DNA of 64,000 nucleotides from JANYGA01 sp031420415 (GTDB lineage: Bacteria > Vulcanimicrobiota > Vulcanimicrobiia > Vulcanimicrobiales > Vulcanimicrobiaceae). How positions within the stretch are numbered: position 1 is the stretch's first letter; every line of letters begins with the position of its first letter. A program made the position numbers and the translations under genes. Shown one piece after another: positions 42,130 through 50,682 of the stretch. The notes under the pieces were generated by a model. That model was not told the DNA's origin. It searched no databases and saw only the letters and a program-made list of their open reading frames with translations. The stretch is from NCBI GenBank assembly GCA_031420415.1, contig JANOMT010000018.1, forward strand, positions 1-64,000, in the 5' to 3' direction.

Positions 42130-43421
42130 AGATGCGTTTGGCAGGGTCGCTTCTTTGCGCTCTGATCTTCGTAGGCTGTGCCCGAGCGGCGACAGATTTG
42201 GGAAAGGGGGCCGACCCTCTCGCCTCCGACGGTGCGAAAGCCGCGGTCGGTGCGGAGAAGCCGGAAAAAGCCGAATTGCCGCGCGGTGTAAAAACGGCCG
42301 CGATCGTCGCCACAACGATCGAACGCACGGTTTCGGCGTACGGATCGATTGCGGGTGGCGATAACGAACAGGCTTCATTGGCATTTGCCGTTCCCGGACA
42401 AATCGCAAGCATAACCGCGAGTATCGGCGATCGCGTCTCGGCGGGCAGCGCGCTAGCGCAGCTCGATCGGCAGCCGTTTATCGCCGAGGTGTCGGCAGCC
42501 GAATCGAACGTCGCCCTAGCCCAAGCGAATCTCGAGAAGATCCGTCTTGTTGTGCGGCCGCAGCAGATCAATGCGACAAATGCTCAACTCGCGCAGGCCA
42601 GAAGTCAGCTCGCGATCGCGCACGCACAACTCGAACGTCAGCAACGACTCGTTACGCTCGGCGTCGCACCGAAAACCGACCTCGAGTCCGCGAAAGCACA
42701 AGAGGCCAGCGCCCAAGTGCAACTCACCGTGTTGGGTCAACAACTCTCGACGCAGCAGCAACCATGGAAACCCGACGTCGACGCCGGGCGCGCAACGGTC
42801 GCGCAGGCTCGTGCTGCGGTTTCCGCAGCACGAGCACGACTCGGTCGGACGGTTCTTACCGCGCCGTTCTCCGGTACCGTCATCGCGCGACTGCATAACG
42901 ACGGCGAAACGGTCGATCCGACGAGTCCGGTGATTCAAATCGCGAGTGATCGACCGGTGACATTCACCGCGAATTTTTCACCGGCAGATGCCGAGAAAAT
43001 CGGCGATGGCGCTGCGGCCACGGTCACGCTTCAGGGTTCGACCGTATCCGCGCAAGGGCGCGTGATCGCGCGCAATCTCGCGCAGTCGACATCGCGAACG
43101 GTGCCGGTTCTCATTCGTCTTTCGACGGCGCGACGGGATTTCGGACCCGGAGCATATGGCTCGGCGCGCATCGTTGTCGGCAAGCGTTTCGGTCTCGTCG
43201 TGCCGACGGCATCCGTCGTTTCGGATGCCGCGACTGGTATCACACAAATATTTCGCAAGGACGGCGATCGCTTTACGCCGGTTCCGGTCGATGTCATCGA
43301 TCGAGAAGGCGGTCGCGCGATCATCGTTGGTTTCGGTTTACGCAAAGGGCAAATCGTTGCGACCGAAGGCGCGGATGAACTTCTCTCACCCCTACAAGCT
43401 CCCAAAAAAGACTCGGACTGA
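42126..43421 (+). CDS. RND periplasmic adaptor (membrane fusion protein) 1
   Basis: A 431-residue HlyD/AcrA-type adaptor. The N-terminus SLLCALIFVGCARA has a lipobox (FVGC), so it is probably a lipoprotein. Then the lipoyl half (QIASITASIGDRVSAGSALA), a coiled hairpin (ESNVALAQANLEKIRL and on), the second lipoyl half (TVLTAPFSGTVIARLHNDGE) and beta-barrel/membrane-proximal domains (GLVVPTASVVSDAATGITQI). It completes the tripartite pump with the two genes before it; the unusual gene order is permease-channel-adaptor. Confidence 0.92.
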   Translation: MKMRLAGSLLCALIFVGCARAATDLGKGADPLASDGAKAAVGAEKPEKAELPRGVKTAAIVATTIERTVSAYGSIAGGDNEQASLAFAVPGQIASITASIGDRVSAGSALAQLDRQPFIAEVSAAESNVALAQANLEKIRLVVRPQQINATNAQLAQARSQLAIAHAQLERQQRLVTLGVAPKTDLESAKAQEASAQVQLTVLGQQLSTQQQPWKPDVDAGRATVAQARAAVSAARARLGRTVLTAPFSGTVIARLHNDGETVDPTSPVIQIASDRPVTFTANFSPADAEKIGDGAAATVTLQGSTVSAQGRVIARNLAQSTSRTVPVLIRLSTARRDFGPGAYGSARIVVGKRFGLVVPTASVVSDAATGITQIFRKDGDRFTPVPVDVIDREGGRAIIVGFGLRKGQIVATEGADELLSPLQAPKKDSD

Positions 43422-43662
43422 CGCTTAAACGTATACGCCTCGCAATCCTGATAAGCACCTTCCACATGGCGCCAAAGTACGGTGGCCTGCAGATCGTCTT
43501 TACGAGTGTTCCCGCATCGCGGGCAAAAACCGCATAGAAATCAGAATGCGTGCTCGGAGGTCATCAACATTTGCTCGAACAGCGCAACGCGCGACTCGTT
43601 TCGGGTAAGCGCGAGGCAACATTCGAGGCGCCAGCAAATTCATCAAAGATGTTTGCAACGGG

Positions 43663-45672
43663 GTGGGGCGAGGCTTTCTTTTGTCGGGCTTAACGAAGTG
43701 GAATACCCTCGTCGGCACGGTGTTTGCGATAATACTTGCGGTAGCGGGCACGTGGTCGGCCGCGCTCGGTGAGCCCGCTGGCGACACAACGAAAACGTGT
43801 ATGCCACGGGAGAAAGCTCCTGCGGTCGAGGGTAGCGGTACCGCTAGTCCTGTGCCGCAACCCGTTTCCGGCTCGGCCGATTCCCGGGTGCGCTGTGGCT
43901 TTGCGCTCAGCGCGGATGTATTCACCACCCTTGTCGACCAATCGACGCGTGGGCCGGGGACGACACCGCCGGAGGGTCCGGGGTTTAGCAACGGGTCGCC
44001 GCTGTCTCCAAATACGCCGTACGACACGTTCTCTTCTGCGGCTCAAGTGCCCGGCGTGCTCGCACATGCCCAGGCGGTTGTCACCGCGACATATGGCGCG
44101 CACGCGTTCGCTGCTTCGCTACGATTCGGCGGAGGCTATGTGCGCGGAAGCACCACGAACGCGGCGTACTGGAGTGAGCCGCTTCTACCGACGCTCAACC
44201 CGCATCTCGGTTCGCGAGCATTACCCTACACCGTCGCATTCCCGACGCACGCAGGGCAGGACGATGGAACGGCGTCACGACTCTCCATTCTGAGCGGTGA
44301 GCTCGCAACGGCCGATCGACAATTTCGCATACGTGCCGGTTGGTTCGATCTCGTGCAATCGGACTCGTTTGTCTTTACGCAGCCGCCATCGACGAATGCG
44401 TCACTCGCACTCGCTCCGCAGACTGCCGAAACCGTTGGGAACGGGTCGCCTGCGATCGATTGGTGGAACGCAGGCTCGACAACCCTTCCCTTACACGGCG
44501 TCGACCTTATCGCAACACGCGGATCGGCCGTCTTCGAAGCGACATCGGCGGCGTTACCGAGCCTGGGCGGAACGGGAGCTCGCCTCAATATGGTTTCCGG
44601 CGTTCTCGATCGCGGGAACGGCACGCGATTTTCTGCGCAACTCGCTCACGTTTCTACCAGCGGCGACTCGATTACCACAACGACGTTCTACGGCGAAAAT
44701 GCCGTTGCGGACCTCAGCCCGCAGGGTCGACTTCCAGTAAGTTCACTTGGAGCGCAACGCCAGACGGTTGCGGGTGTGCGTGCAGCTTTCCACGCGACGC
44801 GCGCGCTCGATGCGCTCGTCGAAATCGGGCGAGCCTATTACACCGCGAACGGTGTCGGGCATCCAGGCACCGAGGCTCCCAGTGGTTACTATCATATCGG
44901 CGTTCAGCGGCAAATCGGTCGCGTTACCGCGGGCATCGACGGCTATCGTTTCGAATCGCGATATGCAACCGTCATTCTCCCGTATGGATCGCCGGAAAAT
45001 ATTTGGAGTTCGGGTTGGTCCTGGCCCGGTGCTTGGCTGAAGTCGACGTATCAGATCGTCGACAATACGAAGCTCGGTGTAAATCGCCAAGGTTTCGGGC
45101 TGCACTATAATGTTGACGGTGGTCCTCTAGAAGTCCACGCCTCGTATACGAACGTGCAACAGATTGAAGCCGCAACGATTCCTAACGTGTCGCGCGTCGG
45201 ATTCGTTGAGGGCTTTTTTTTACCGCAAGTCGGCTCCAGCGGGACGCTCGGTCGCATTCAACGTTTTGCTGTGTGGTCGGCTTGGCATCCGGCGATTGCC
45301 GACATCTCGCTGGATCTCGTCAGTGATGAGATGCATCGCCCAGCACCGAAAAATCATCCCGAAGACGGTGTTTCGGAAGACGTTCCGCAGTATGTGTTAA
45401 CGCTATCGCGCGCTTTTGGGACGCGCACGAAAATTGCGGTGGGTATCGGTCGGTTTGGCACCCTCGCAGGCTGGGCCGTCGATGGGGCGCCAAACGTGAG
45501 TTTCGGTCAGCGACAAGCCTTCATCGGCGCGCAAATCCAGCAAAGTCCCAAGACGGCAACCGAAATTCTCATACGCCGAACGACCTTCGCAGGATTCCAC
45601 CCGACCCCGGTTCAGTCCAGCGTCGATTACGTCGGTACGCTCTTTCTCATCGAGCAACGCATCAAGCTGTAA
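43663..45672 (+). CDS. Outer-membrane beta-barrel (porin-like) protein
   Basis: A 669-residue exported protein: hydrophobic N-terminus WNTLVGTVFAIILAVAGTWS, a low-complexity linker, then many alternating amphipathic strands (FAASLRFGGGYVRGSTTNAA, GFGLHYNVDGGPLEVHASYT, ALDALVEIGRAYYTANGVGH) to the end, a barrel profile. The C-terminal residue is Leu (EQRIKL) rather than the usual Phe/Tyr. No plug domain. The GTG at 43663 is the furthest start; one a few codons later is possible. The 241 bp between the adaptor and this gene contain nothing recognised. Possibly the substrate-entry or exit porin of the island. Confidence 0.6.
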   Translation: MGRGFLLSGLTKWNTLVGTVFAIILAVAGTWSAALGEPAGDTTKTCMPREKAPAVEGSGTASPVPQPVSGSADSRVRCGFALSADVFTTLVDQSTRGPGTTPPEGPGFSNGSPLSPNTPYDTFSSAAQVPGVLAHAQAVVTATYGAHAFAASLRFGGGYVRGSTTNAAYWSEPLLPTLNPHLGSRALPYTVAFPTHAGQDDGTASRLSILSGELATADRQFRIRAGWFDLVQSDSFVFTQPPSTNASLALAPQTAETVGNGSPAIDWWNAGSTTLPLHGVDLIATRGSAVFEATSAALPSLGGTGARLNMVSGVLDRGNGTRFSAQLAHVSTSGDSITTTTFYGENAVADLSPQGRLPVSSLGAQRQTVAGVRAAFHATRALDALVEIGRAYYTANGVGHPGTEAPSGYYHIGVQRQIGRVTAGIDGYRFESRYATVILPYGSPENIWSSGWSWPGAWLKSTYQIVDNTKLGVNRQGFGLHYNVDGGPLEVHASYTNVQQIEAATIPNVSRVGFVEGFFLPQVGSSGTLGRIQRFAVWSAWHPAIADISLDLVSDEMHRPAPKNHPEDGVSEDVPQYVLTLSRAFGTRTKIAVGIGRFGTLAGWAVDGAPNVSFGQRQAFIGAQIQQSPKTATEILIRRTTFAGFHPTPVQSSVDYVGTLFLIEQRIKL

Positions 45673-45677
45673 AACAC

Positions 45678-45724
45678 GATGCGATCGGACGCAGATAGAG
45701 AAAGTTCGTGCGCCCGATCGCATC
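45678..45724. terminator. Bidirectional terminator hairpin between convergent genes
   Basis: GATGCGATCGG (45678-45688) pairs with CCGATCGCATC (45714-45724), extended inward by CGC/GCG after one mismatch. A TTTT run follows on the minus-strand side (plus-strand AAAA at 45671-45674) and a T-rich stretch on the plus side. It separates the barrel gene from the end of the opposing efflux operon. Confidence 0.75.
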
Positions 45725-45739
45725 CACTTGTGACGTCCT

Positions 45740-46114
45740 TTATTTTACGTCAGCGGTAAGCTGCGCGTGTGCTTTCTGACCTCGAGCGGCGACCATCACG
45801 TCGAACGTCCATTTTGTTGCAAAATTAACGTTGGTTTTTGCCGTATAGGTGCCGTTGCCATTGTCACGCGCTTTCGAGGTCGGGCCGGACATTGACATCG
45901 TCGGCATATTGGAACCGATCGTAACGACGGCGCCCTTCACCGGTTTACCGGATCGATCTTTCACCGTTACGACAATTGTTTCCATGCCTTGCTTGGGTGG
46001 ATTTGGTTGAAACGCCGCTGCAACGGTGAGCGACGAGCTCGACGCCGCGAGCGTCGGCGCCACGCACGTGACCGTGACGATGGTTGCAAGGGTCAGCGAG
46101 AAGATTTTCTTCAT
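45740..46114 (-). CDS. YtkA-like secreted domain protein
   Basis: A 124-residue exported protein: signal peptide MKKIFSLTLATIVTVTCVAP ending near LAASS, then one immunoglobulin-like YtkA/FixH-type domain (ETIVVTVKDRSGKPVKGAVV, then the Met-rich loop NMPTMSMSGP, and YTAKTNVNFATKWTFDVMVA). The loop M-P-x-M-S-M-S-G-P is repeated in the N-terminal domain of the adaptor at 50683, showing the two domains are related. The Met residues would suit copper binding in the periplasm (inference). Last gene of the BlaI-led operon. Confidence 0.82.
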   Translation of the reverse strand: MKKIFSLTLATIVTVTCVAPTLAASSSSLTVAAAFQPNPPKQGMETIVVTVKDRSGKPVKGAVVTIGSNMPTMSMSGPTSKARDNGNGTYTAKTNVNFATKWTFDVMVAARGQKAHAQLTADVK

Positions 46115-46137
46115 GGTGCCTTTCGAGTGGCGTCGTG

Positions 46138-47469
46138 TTAGAGCGTAAGGTCGCCGGAGGCATGATGGACGAGCGCGACCGCGGTGTCGAATCGTGCGAC
46201 CGCTTTAACGGCTGTTTCGCGCGCGGTAGCTGCCACGCTCAGGGCGTCGAGTACTTCGATCTCGATTCCCTTGCCAGCTGTTTCGCGTATGCGCGCGATG
46301 CGTAGCTGTTCGGCTGCATCGTCTGCGCCAGCTCGTGCCGTTGTGAGATTTACACGAGCCGCTTGCAGTTCGCGCCACGCGTTGCGCACGTCGTGTTGCG
46401 TACTCGCCCGGGCTTTCTCGAGCGCAACTCGTGCTTGAGCGAGTGTCGATCGAGCCTTATCGGCGATCGCCAATCGCGTTCCGCCGTCGACGATCGGAAG
46501 GGACGCGACGAGCGTGACCTGCCCTCCGGAACGCCCGAGCTGCGGTGACGACGTGCCGTCGTACGATTGCGCCGAGAGTGTAGCGGTCGGCTCATACGCG
46601 CCACGCGCGGCCGTGACCGTCGAGCGTGCGGCTTCTTCGCGCAGCTGCGCGGCGAGGACCATCGGGGCTTGCACGAGGGCGCGATCGATGAATCTATCGA
46701 GCGTCCCGTCGAGCGATGCGACGTCGAGAGCGGTCGCGATCTGCGGCGGTGTGGATGGATCGAGCGCGAGAACGAGCGTAAGATCGTTGATCGCTTCGTC
46801 GCCGTCGGCGGCTGCATCTTCACGCGCTTGCAGCGCGACCGCGAGCGCCGCGCGATCGCGGGCAAGTACATAACGTGGTGCTTTTCCCGCACGAATCCGT
46901 CGTGCGGTGACGTCGAGATGCGCTTGCTGATCGCGAACCGCTTCACCGCGCGCGGCGACGATCGCGACCGCGAGCTGCGCGCGACGATACGCTTGCACCG
47001 CCGCAAAGAACGCGTCGTTGCGAGCCGCTTCAACGTCTGAAGTCGCGGCATCTGCCGTCATTTCTAAAGCACGCGCCGTCGATCGGAGCGATGGGGTAAA
47101 CAACGGCAGCGAACTTATGAGGCCGACATAGGCCTGCGATGCAACAGGCATGCCGAGCTGACCGAGATTCGCATCGAGTGCCGTTGCCGAGATCGCGAGT
47201 TGCGGACGCAGTCCCGCTCGCGCTGAAACCGCGTCGGCTCGCGCCGCCCGTGCGGCTTCGACTGCCGCGCGCACATCGAAGCTCGCAGAACGCGCGCGAT
47301 CGGCGGCTTGAGCGAGCGTCAGCGACGGTACCATCGATTGCGACTCACTTGCCGACTGCGATTGAGATTGCACGGATGTCGTTGGGCTTGCGAATGCCGC
47401 ATTCGTGGTCGCGAGAGCGAAGACGAACCCTTGAATCGCGATGTAGACGCTATTCACCGGCGGCTCCAA
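46138..47469 (-). CDS. TolC-family outer-membrane efflux channel 2
   Basis: A 443-residue protein with a signal peptide (IQGFVFALATTNAAFA) and two TolC repeats (LTLAQAADRARSASFDVRAA opening the first, DRALVQAPMVLAAQLREEAA the second) with long helices (LAQARVALEKARASTQHDVR). The start overlaps the pump 2 stop by 20 bp. Forms the outer-membrane exit for the pump and adaptor upstream in the same operon. Confidence 0.88.
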   Translation of the reverse strand: MEPPVNSVYIAIQGFVFALATTNAAFASPTTSVQSQSQSASESQSMVPSLTLAQAADRARSASFDVRAAVEAARAARADAVSARAGLRPQLAISATALDANLGQLGMPVASQAYVGLISSLPLFTPSLRSTARALEMTADAATSDVEAARNDAFFAAVQAYRRAQLAVAIVAARGEAVRDQQAHLDVTARRIRAGKAPRYVLARDRAALAVALQAREDAAADGDEAINDLTLVLALDPSTPPQIATALDVASLDGTLDRFIDRALVQAPMVLAAQLREEAARSTVTAARGAYEPTATLSAQSYDGTSSPQLGRSGGQVTLVASLPIVDGGTRLAIADKARSTLAQARVALEKARASTQHDVRNAWRELQAARVNLTTARAGADDAAEQLRIARIRETAGKGIEIEVLDALSVAATARETAVKAVARFDTAVALVHHASGDLTL

Positions 47470-50400
47470 GCGTTGGATTTCGATGGTCGGCAGATGTCGT
47501 GCGTCGTGCCTTCCACCACATCGCGAGATCGTCGAAGGCTTCGTGCAACACGGGTACCACGAAAAGCGTCAGCAGGGTTGAAATGGTAAGCCCACCGATT
47601 ATGACCGTCGCGAGCGGCGCGTATGCATCGATACCGGTCTTCGGGAAGAATGCAACCGGAACGAGGACGATGAGACTCACGATCGTCGTCATCAGAATCG
47701 GTCGCAGACGCACGGGACCCGCAGCGAGTATTGCCGCGCGCGTCGTCATCCCTTCAGCGCGTTTACGTACCACGAGATCGATCAGCAGGATCGCGTTACT
47801 CACGGCCATGCCGTTTGCGACGACGATACCCAAGATCGAAACTGTCGAGAGACTTTGATGCGCGAGCAGTAACGCCGCGCTGATGCCGAGCAATTCGAGT
47901 GGAATCGCAAGTAGCATCACGAGCGGCTGTACGAACGACCGAAACTGAGCGACGAGCAAGAGAAAGATAAAGAGCACTGCGATTTTCATCGCGCCAAGCA
48001 ATCGATCGAAGCTCTGCGACATCTCGGTCATATCGCCGCGCATCGCGATCCCGTAACCCTCGGGGAATGGTACTTGCGCGAGCGCCGACATCATCGTCTG
48101 CATGTCGAGCAGCATTTCACCGCTCGCGCCCTTGCGATAGTAGCCCAAGATCGAAACGCTCGGTCGGAGGCCGTCGTGTTCGATGATCGTCGGGCCTACG
48201 CCGCGTTCGATGCGCGCGAGCGAGGTTAAGGGGACGACGGTACCGTCTTTTCCCGTAATCTGCGCATACGCCAAGTCGCTCGCGTTCGCGCGCTCGCGCG
48301 CGTCATAGCGTACGAGAATTTGCGAGTGACGCACGTTGGATGGGTTGAAGTATTCGTTCGTAAATCCACCGTGTGTTGCGTAATACGCCTGCTGTTGGAC
48401 GTCGGCCGGCGCGAGGCCGAGTTGTGCGGCTTTCGTCCGATCGACGACGATGCGTTCCTCGGGCTGCGTGAGCGCAGTCGAGGTTGCGACCTGGACCATG
48501 CCCGGAACCGTGCGTGCGATGTCAGCCACGCGATCGGCAATGGCATGGAGCGTGCCTTGATCGCGACCGTAGATGAGCAACTCGACTGGAGCGTCGTTGC
48601 TCGCCATGACGTCGGAACCCATCTCTTTGAGCGCGAGCCGACGAATGCCCGGAATCTCGCGCATGCTTTGCGCATAGGCGGCGTCCATGATCTGCCATAT
48701 GGTCCGACGACGCTCTTCCTTGGGTTGAAACGTAATGAGGTACGACGCGGAATTGATGCCGTTCATCGCTTGACCCGTCACGTAACCGGTCGTCGGCGCT
48801 TCGCCGATCTCGCCCGAAACGCGCTCGACTTCTGGTTGTGCGAGGAGGATGTGCTCGAAGCGTTTTGCTTTCGTATCGGTGGCGGCAAACGATAGCCCCG
48901 GCTCTGTCTCGAGGTATGCCGAACCTTGACCCGTGTCGGCGAGCGGCATCATCTCGCTGCCGATGAATGGCAACAGTTGCAATGCGACATAAATTGCGAG
49001 TGCAGCCGAACCGAGCACGAGCCAGCGATGGTCGAGCGACCACTCCAGACCACGACGATATGCCCCATCGAGTCTCGCGAGGCTGCGGCGAGCCGGCGTT
49101 AGCAGATACCGAACCCGATCGTCGAGACGCGTGCGCCAGCGTGCGGAAGGCGACTGCGATCCGCGAAAGAGCGATGCCGCAAGTAACGGTGTGATCGTGA
49201 TCGAGACGACCAGTGACGCCACGAGCGCGAAGACGATCGGCCAGACGAGTCCGACGAACATGATCTGTGTGATGCCGCCGCTCATGAGCAATGGCACGAC
49301 CGCGAGGGCCATAACGCCGGTCGCTGCTGCAATCGGCAAGATGACCGCAAGCGTTCCTTCGACGGCCGCGCGCGCGGGCGGGAGACCATCGTCGAGTTTC
49401 CGATGGACGGAGTCGATGACGACGATCGAATCGTCGACGAGACGACCGATCGCGAGCAGCAGACCGACGAGCGTCGAGCTGTTAATCGAGAATTGCATCG
49501 GCCAAAACAGCAACAGCGCGAGGCCAAGGCACGTCGGGATCGACGTCATGACGATCGCCGTCGCGCTAAGATCTTCAAGAAAGATGAGGAGTACGAGTCC
49601 GGCTAGGAGCACGCTCACGATCAATTCCTCAACCATGTTCGCGGTCAGTTGACCGACGAAGCGCGAATTATCGTAAGCACTCGCGAAATGAATTCCTGGA
49701 TGTGCCGCTTCGAGCTCGGCGAGTTTTGCGTCGATGGCTGCGACGACGCGCGGTGAGCTCGCTTCCGGGTCCGCGATGACGGAAAGTTCGACGGCATCCC
49801 GGCCATTGTAACGATACGCTTGGCGCACTTCGGCCGCGCCATCGCGCACCGTCGCGACGTCGTGCAGATAGACCGTCTTATCTTTGCTTGTGGAAATTGG
49901 ATATTGGAGGAGATCGCTAGCGACTTCGACGCGCTGGTCGCCGCGGACGACGGTCTCGCGCGATCCCGTCGTCAACAGACCGCCCGAGCGACTGACGTTT
50001 TGACGATCGAGTGCATCGCGCACGTCCAAGAGCGACAACCCCTGTGATGCGAGCGCGCTACGATCGGCGATGATTTGGAGCTGGCGCTGTACGCCACCGA
50101 ACGGCACGACCTGTTGCACGTCGGGTAAGCGTTTGAGTTCGTTGACGACGTCGTTTGCGACGAACTCGCGTAGCCGAACGGCGTCCCAGCCCGCCCCTGT
50201 CACCGCGAGTTGCAACACCGGGGTATTGAGCGGATCGACGGGGACGACGTACGACGGTTTGAGGTTCGCGCGATCGTAGGGAAGATCTCCTTCGGCCTGT
50301 TTCGCGAGTTGTTGCACGTCGATAAGCGCCCGACGCATATCGGTCCCGTACGGAAATTGCAACGTAACGATCGAGAGATCGGGTTGTGAAAGGCTGCGTA

Positions 50401-50680
50401 TGAAGCGGACCCCTTTGAGATCCGTCATGCGTTCTTCAATGGGTTTACTAAAATAGGTCTCGACTTCTTGCGGCGAATACCCGGGCGTCATGGTCACGAT
50501 TGAGATAAGCGGACTCTGTACGTACGGCATCATGCGCGTCGGCAAGATGAAGAGGGCGGCCGCGATCGCCGCGATGACGACACCGAGAAAGACGGCAAAG
50601 ACGGCAAATGGATTGCGGAGCGCCCATGCGGGAATACCGCCGCCGTTACGTTGTTGTGATATCATCGACTCGTTTTTCAC
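47450..50680 (-). CDS. RND-family efflux permease (pump 2)
   Basis: A 1076-residue transporter: NPFAVFAVFLGVVIAAIAAA as TM1, the porter loops, TM4 with GLLLAIGRLVDDSIVVIDSV (Asp-Asp, then Ser) and the mirrored second half (AVLFIFLLLVAQFRSFVQPL). It begins at the GTG at 50680; an ATG five codons later is an alternative. Its sequence is clearly different from pump 1, so the island carries two distinct systems. Together with the YtkA-fused adaptor, metal or metal-complex export is plausible, but the TM4 motif is not of the CusA kind. Confidence 0.93.
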   Translation of the reverse strand: MKNESMISQQRNGGGIPAWALRNPFAVFAVFLGVVIAAIAAALFILPTRMMPYVQSPLISIVTMTPGYSPQEVETYFSKPIEERMTDLKGVRFIRSLSQPDLSIVTLQFPYGTDMRRALIDVQQLAKQAEGDLPYDRANLKPSYVVPVDPLNTPVLQLAVTGAGWDAVRLREFVANDVVNELKRLPDVQQVVPFGGVQRQLQIIADRSALASQGLSLLDVRDALDRQNVSRSGGLLTTGSRETVVRGDQRVEVASDLLQYPISTSKDKTVYLHDVATVRDGAAEVRQAYRYNGRDAVELSVIADPEASSPRVVAAIDAKLAELEAAHPGIHFASAYDNSRFVGQLTANMVEELIVSVLLAGLVLLIFLEDLSATAIVMTSIPTCLGLALLLFWPMQFSINSSTLVGLLLAIGRLVDDSIVVIDSVHRKLDDGLPPARAAVEGTLAVILPIAAATGVMALAVVPLLMSGGITQIMFVGLVWPIVFALVASLVVSITITPLLAASLFRGSQSPSARWRTRLDDRVRYLLTPARRSLARLDGAYRRGLEWSLDHRWLVLGSAALAIYVALQLLPFIGSEMMPLADTGQGSAYLETEPGLSFAATDTKAKRFEHILLAQPEVERVSGEIGEAPTTGYVTGQAMNGINSASYLITFQPKEERRRTIWQIMDAAYAQSMREIPGIRRLALKEMGSDVMASNDAPVELLIYGRDQGTLHAIADRVADIARTVPGMVQVATSTALTQPEERIVVDRTKAAQLGLAPADVQQQAYYATHGGFTNEYFNPSNVRHSQILVRYDARERANASDLAYAQITGKDGTVVPLTSLARIERGVGPTIIEHDGLRPSVSILGYYRKGASGEMLLDMQTMMSALAQVPFPEGYGIAMRGDMTEMSQSFDRLLGAMKIAVLFIFLLLVAQFRSFVQPLVMLLAIPLELLGISAALLLAHQSLSTVSILGIVVANGMAVSNAILLIDLVVRKRAEGMTTRAAILAAGPVRLRPILMTTIVSLIVLVPVAFFPKTGIDAYAPLATVIIGGLTISTLLTLFVVPVLHEAFDDLAMWWKARRTTSADHRNPTLGAAGE

Positions 50681-50682
50681 GT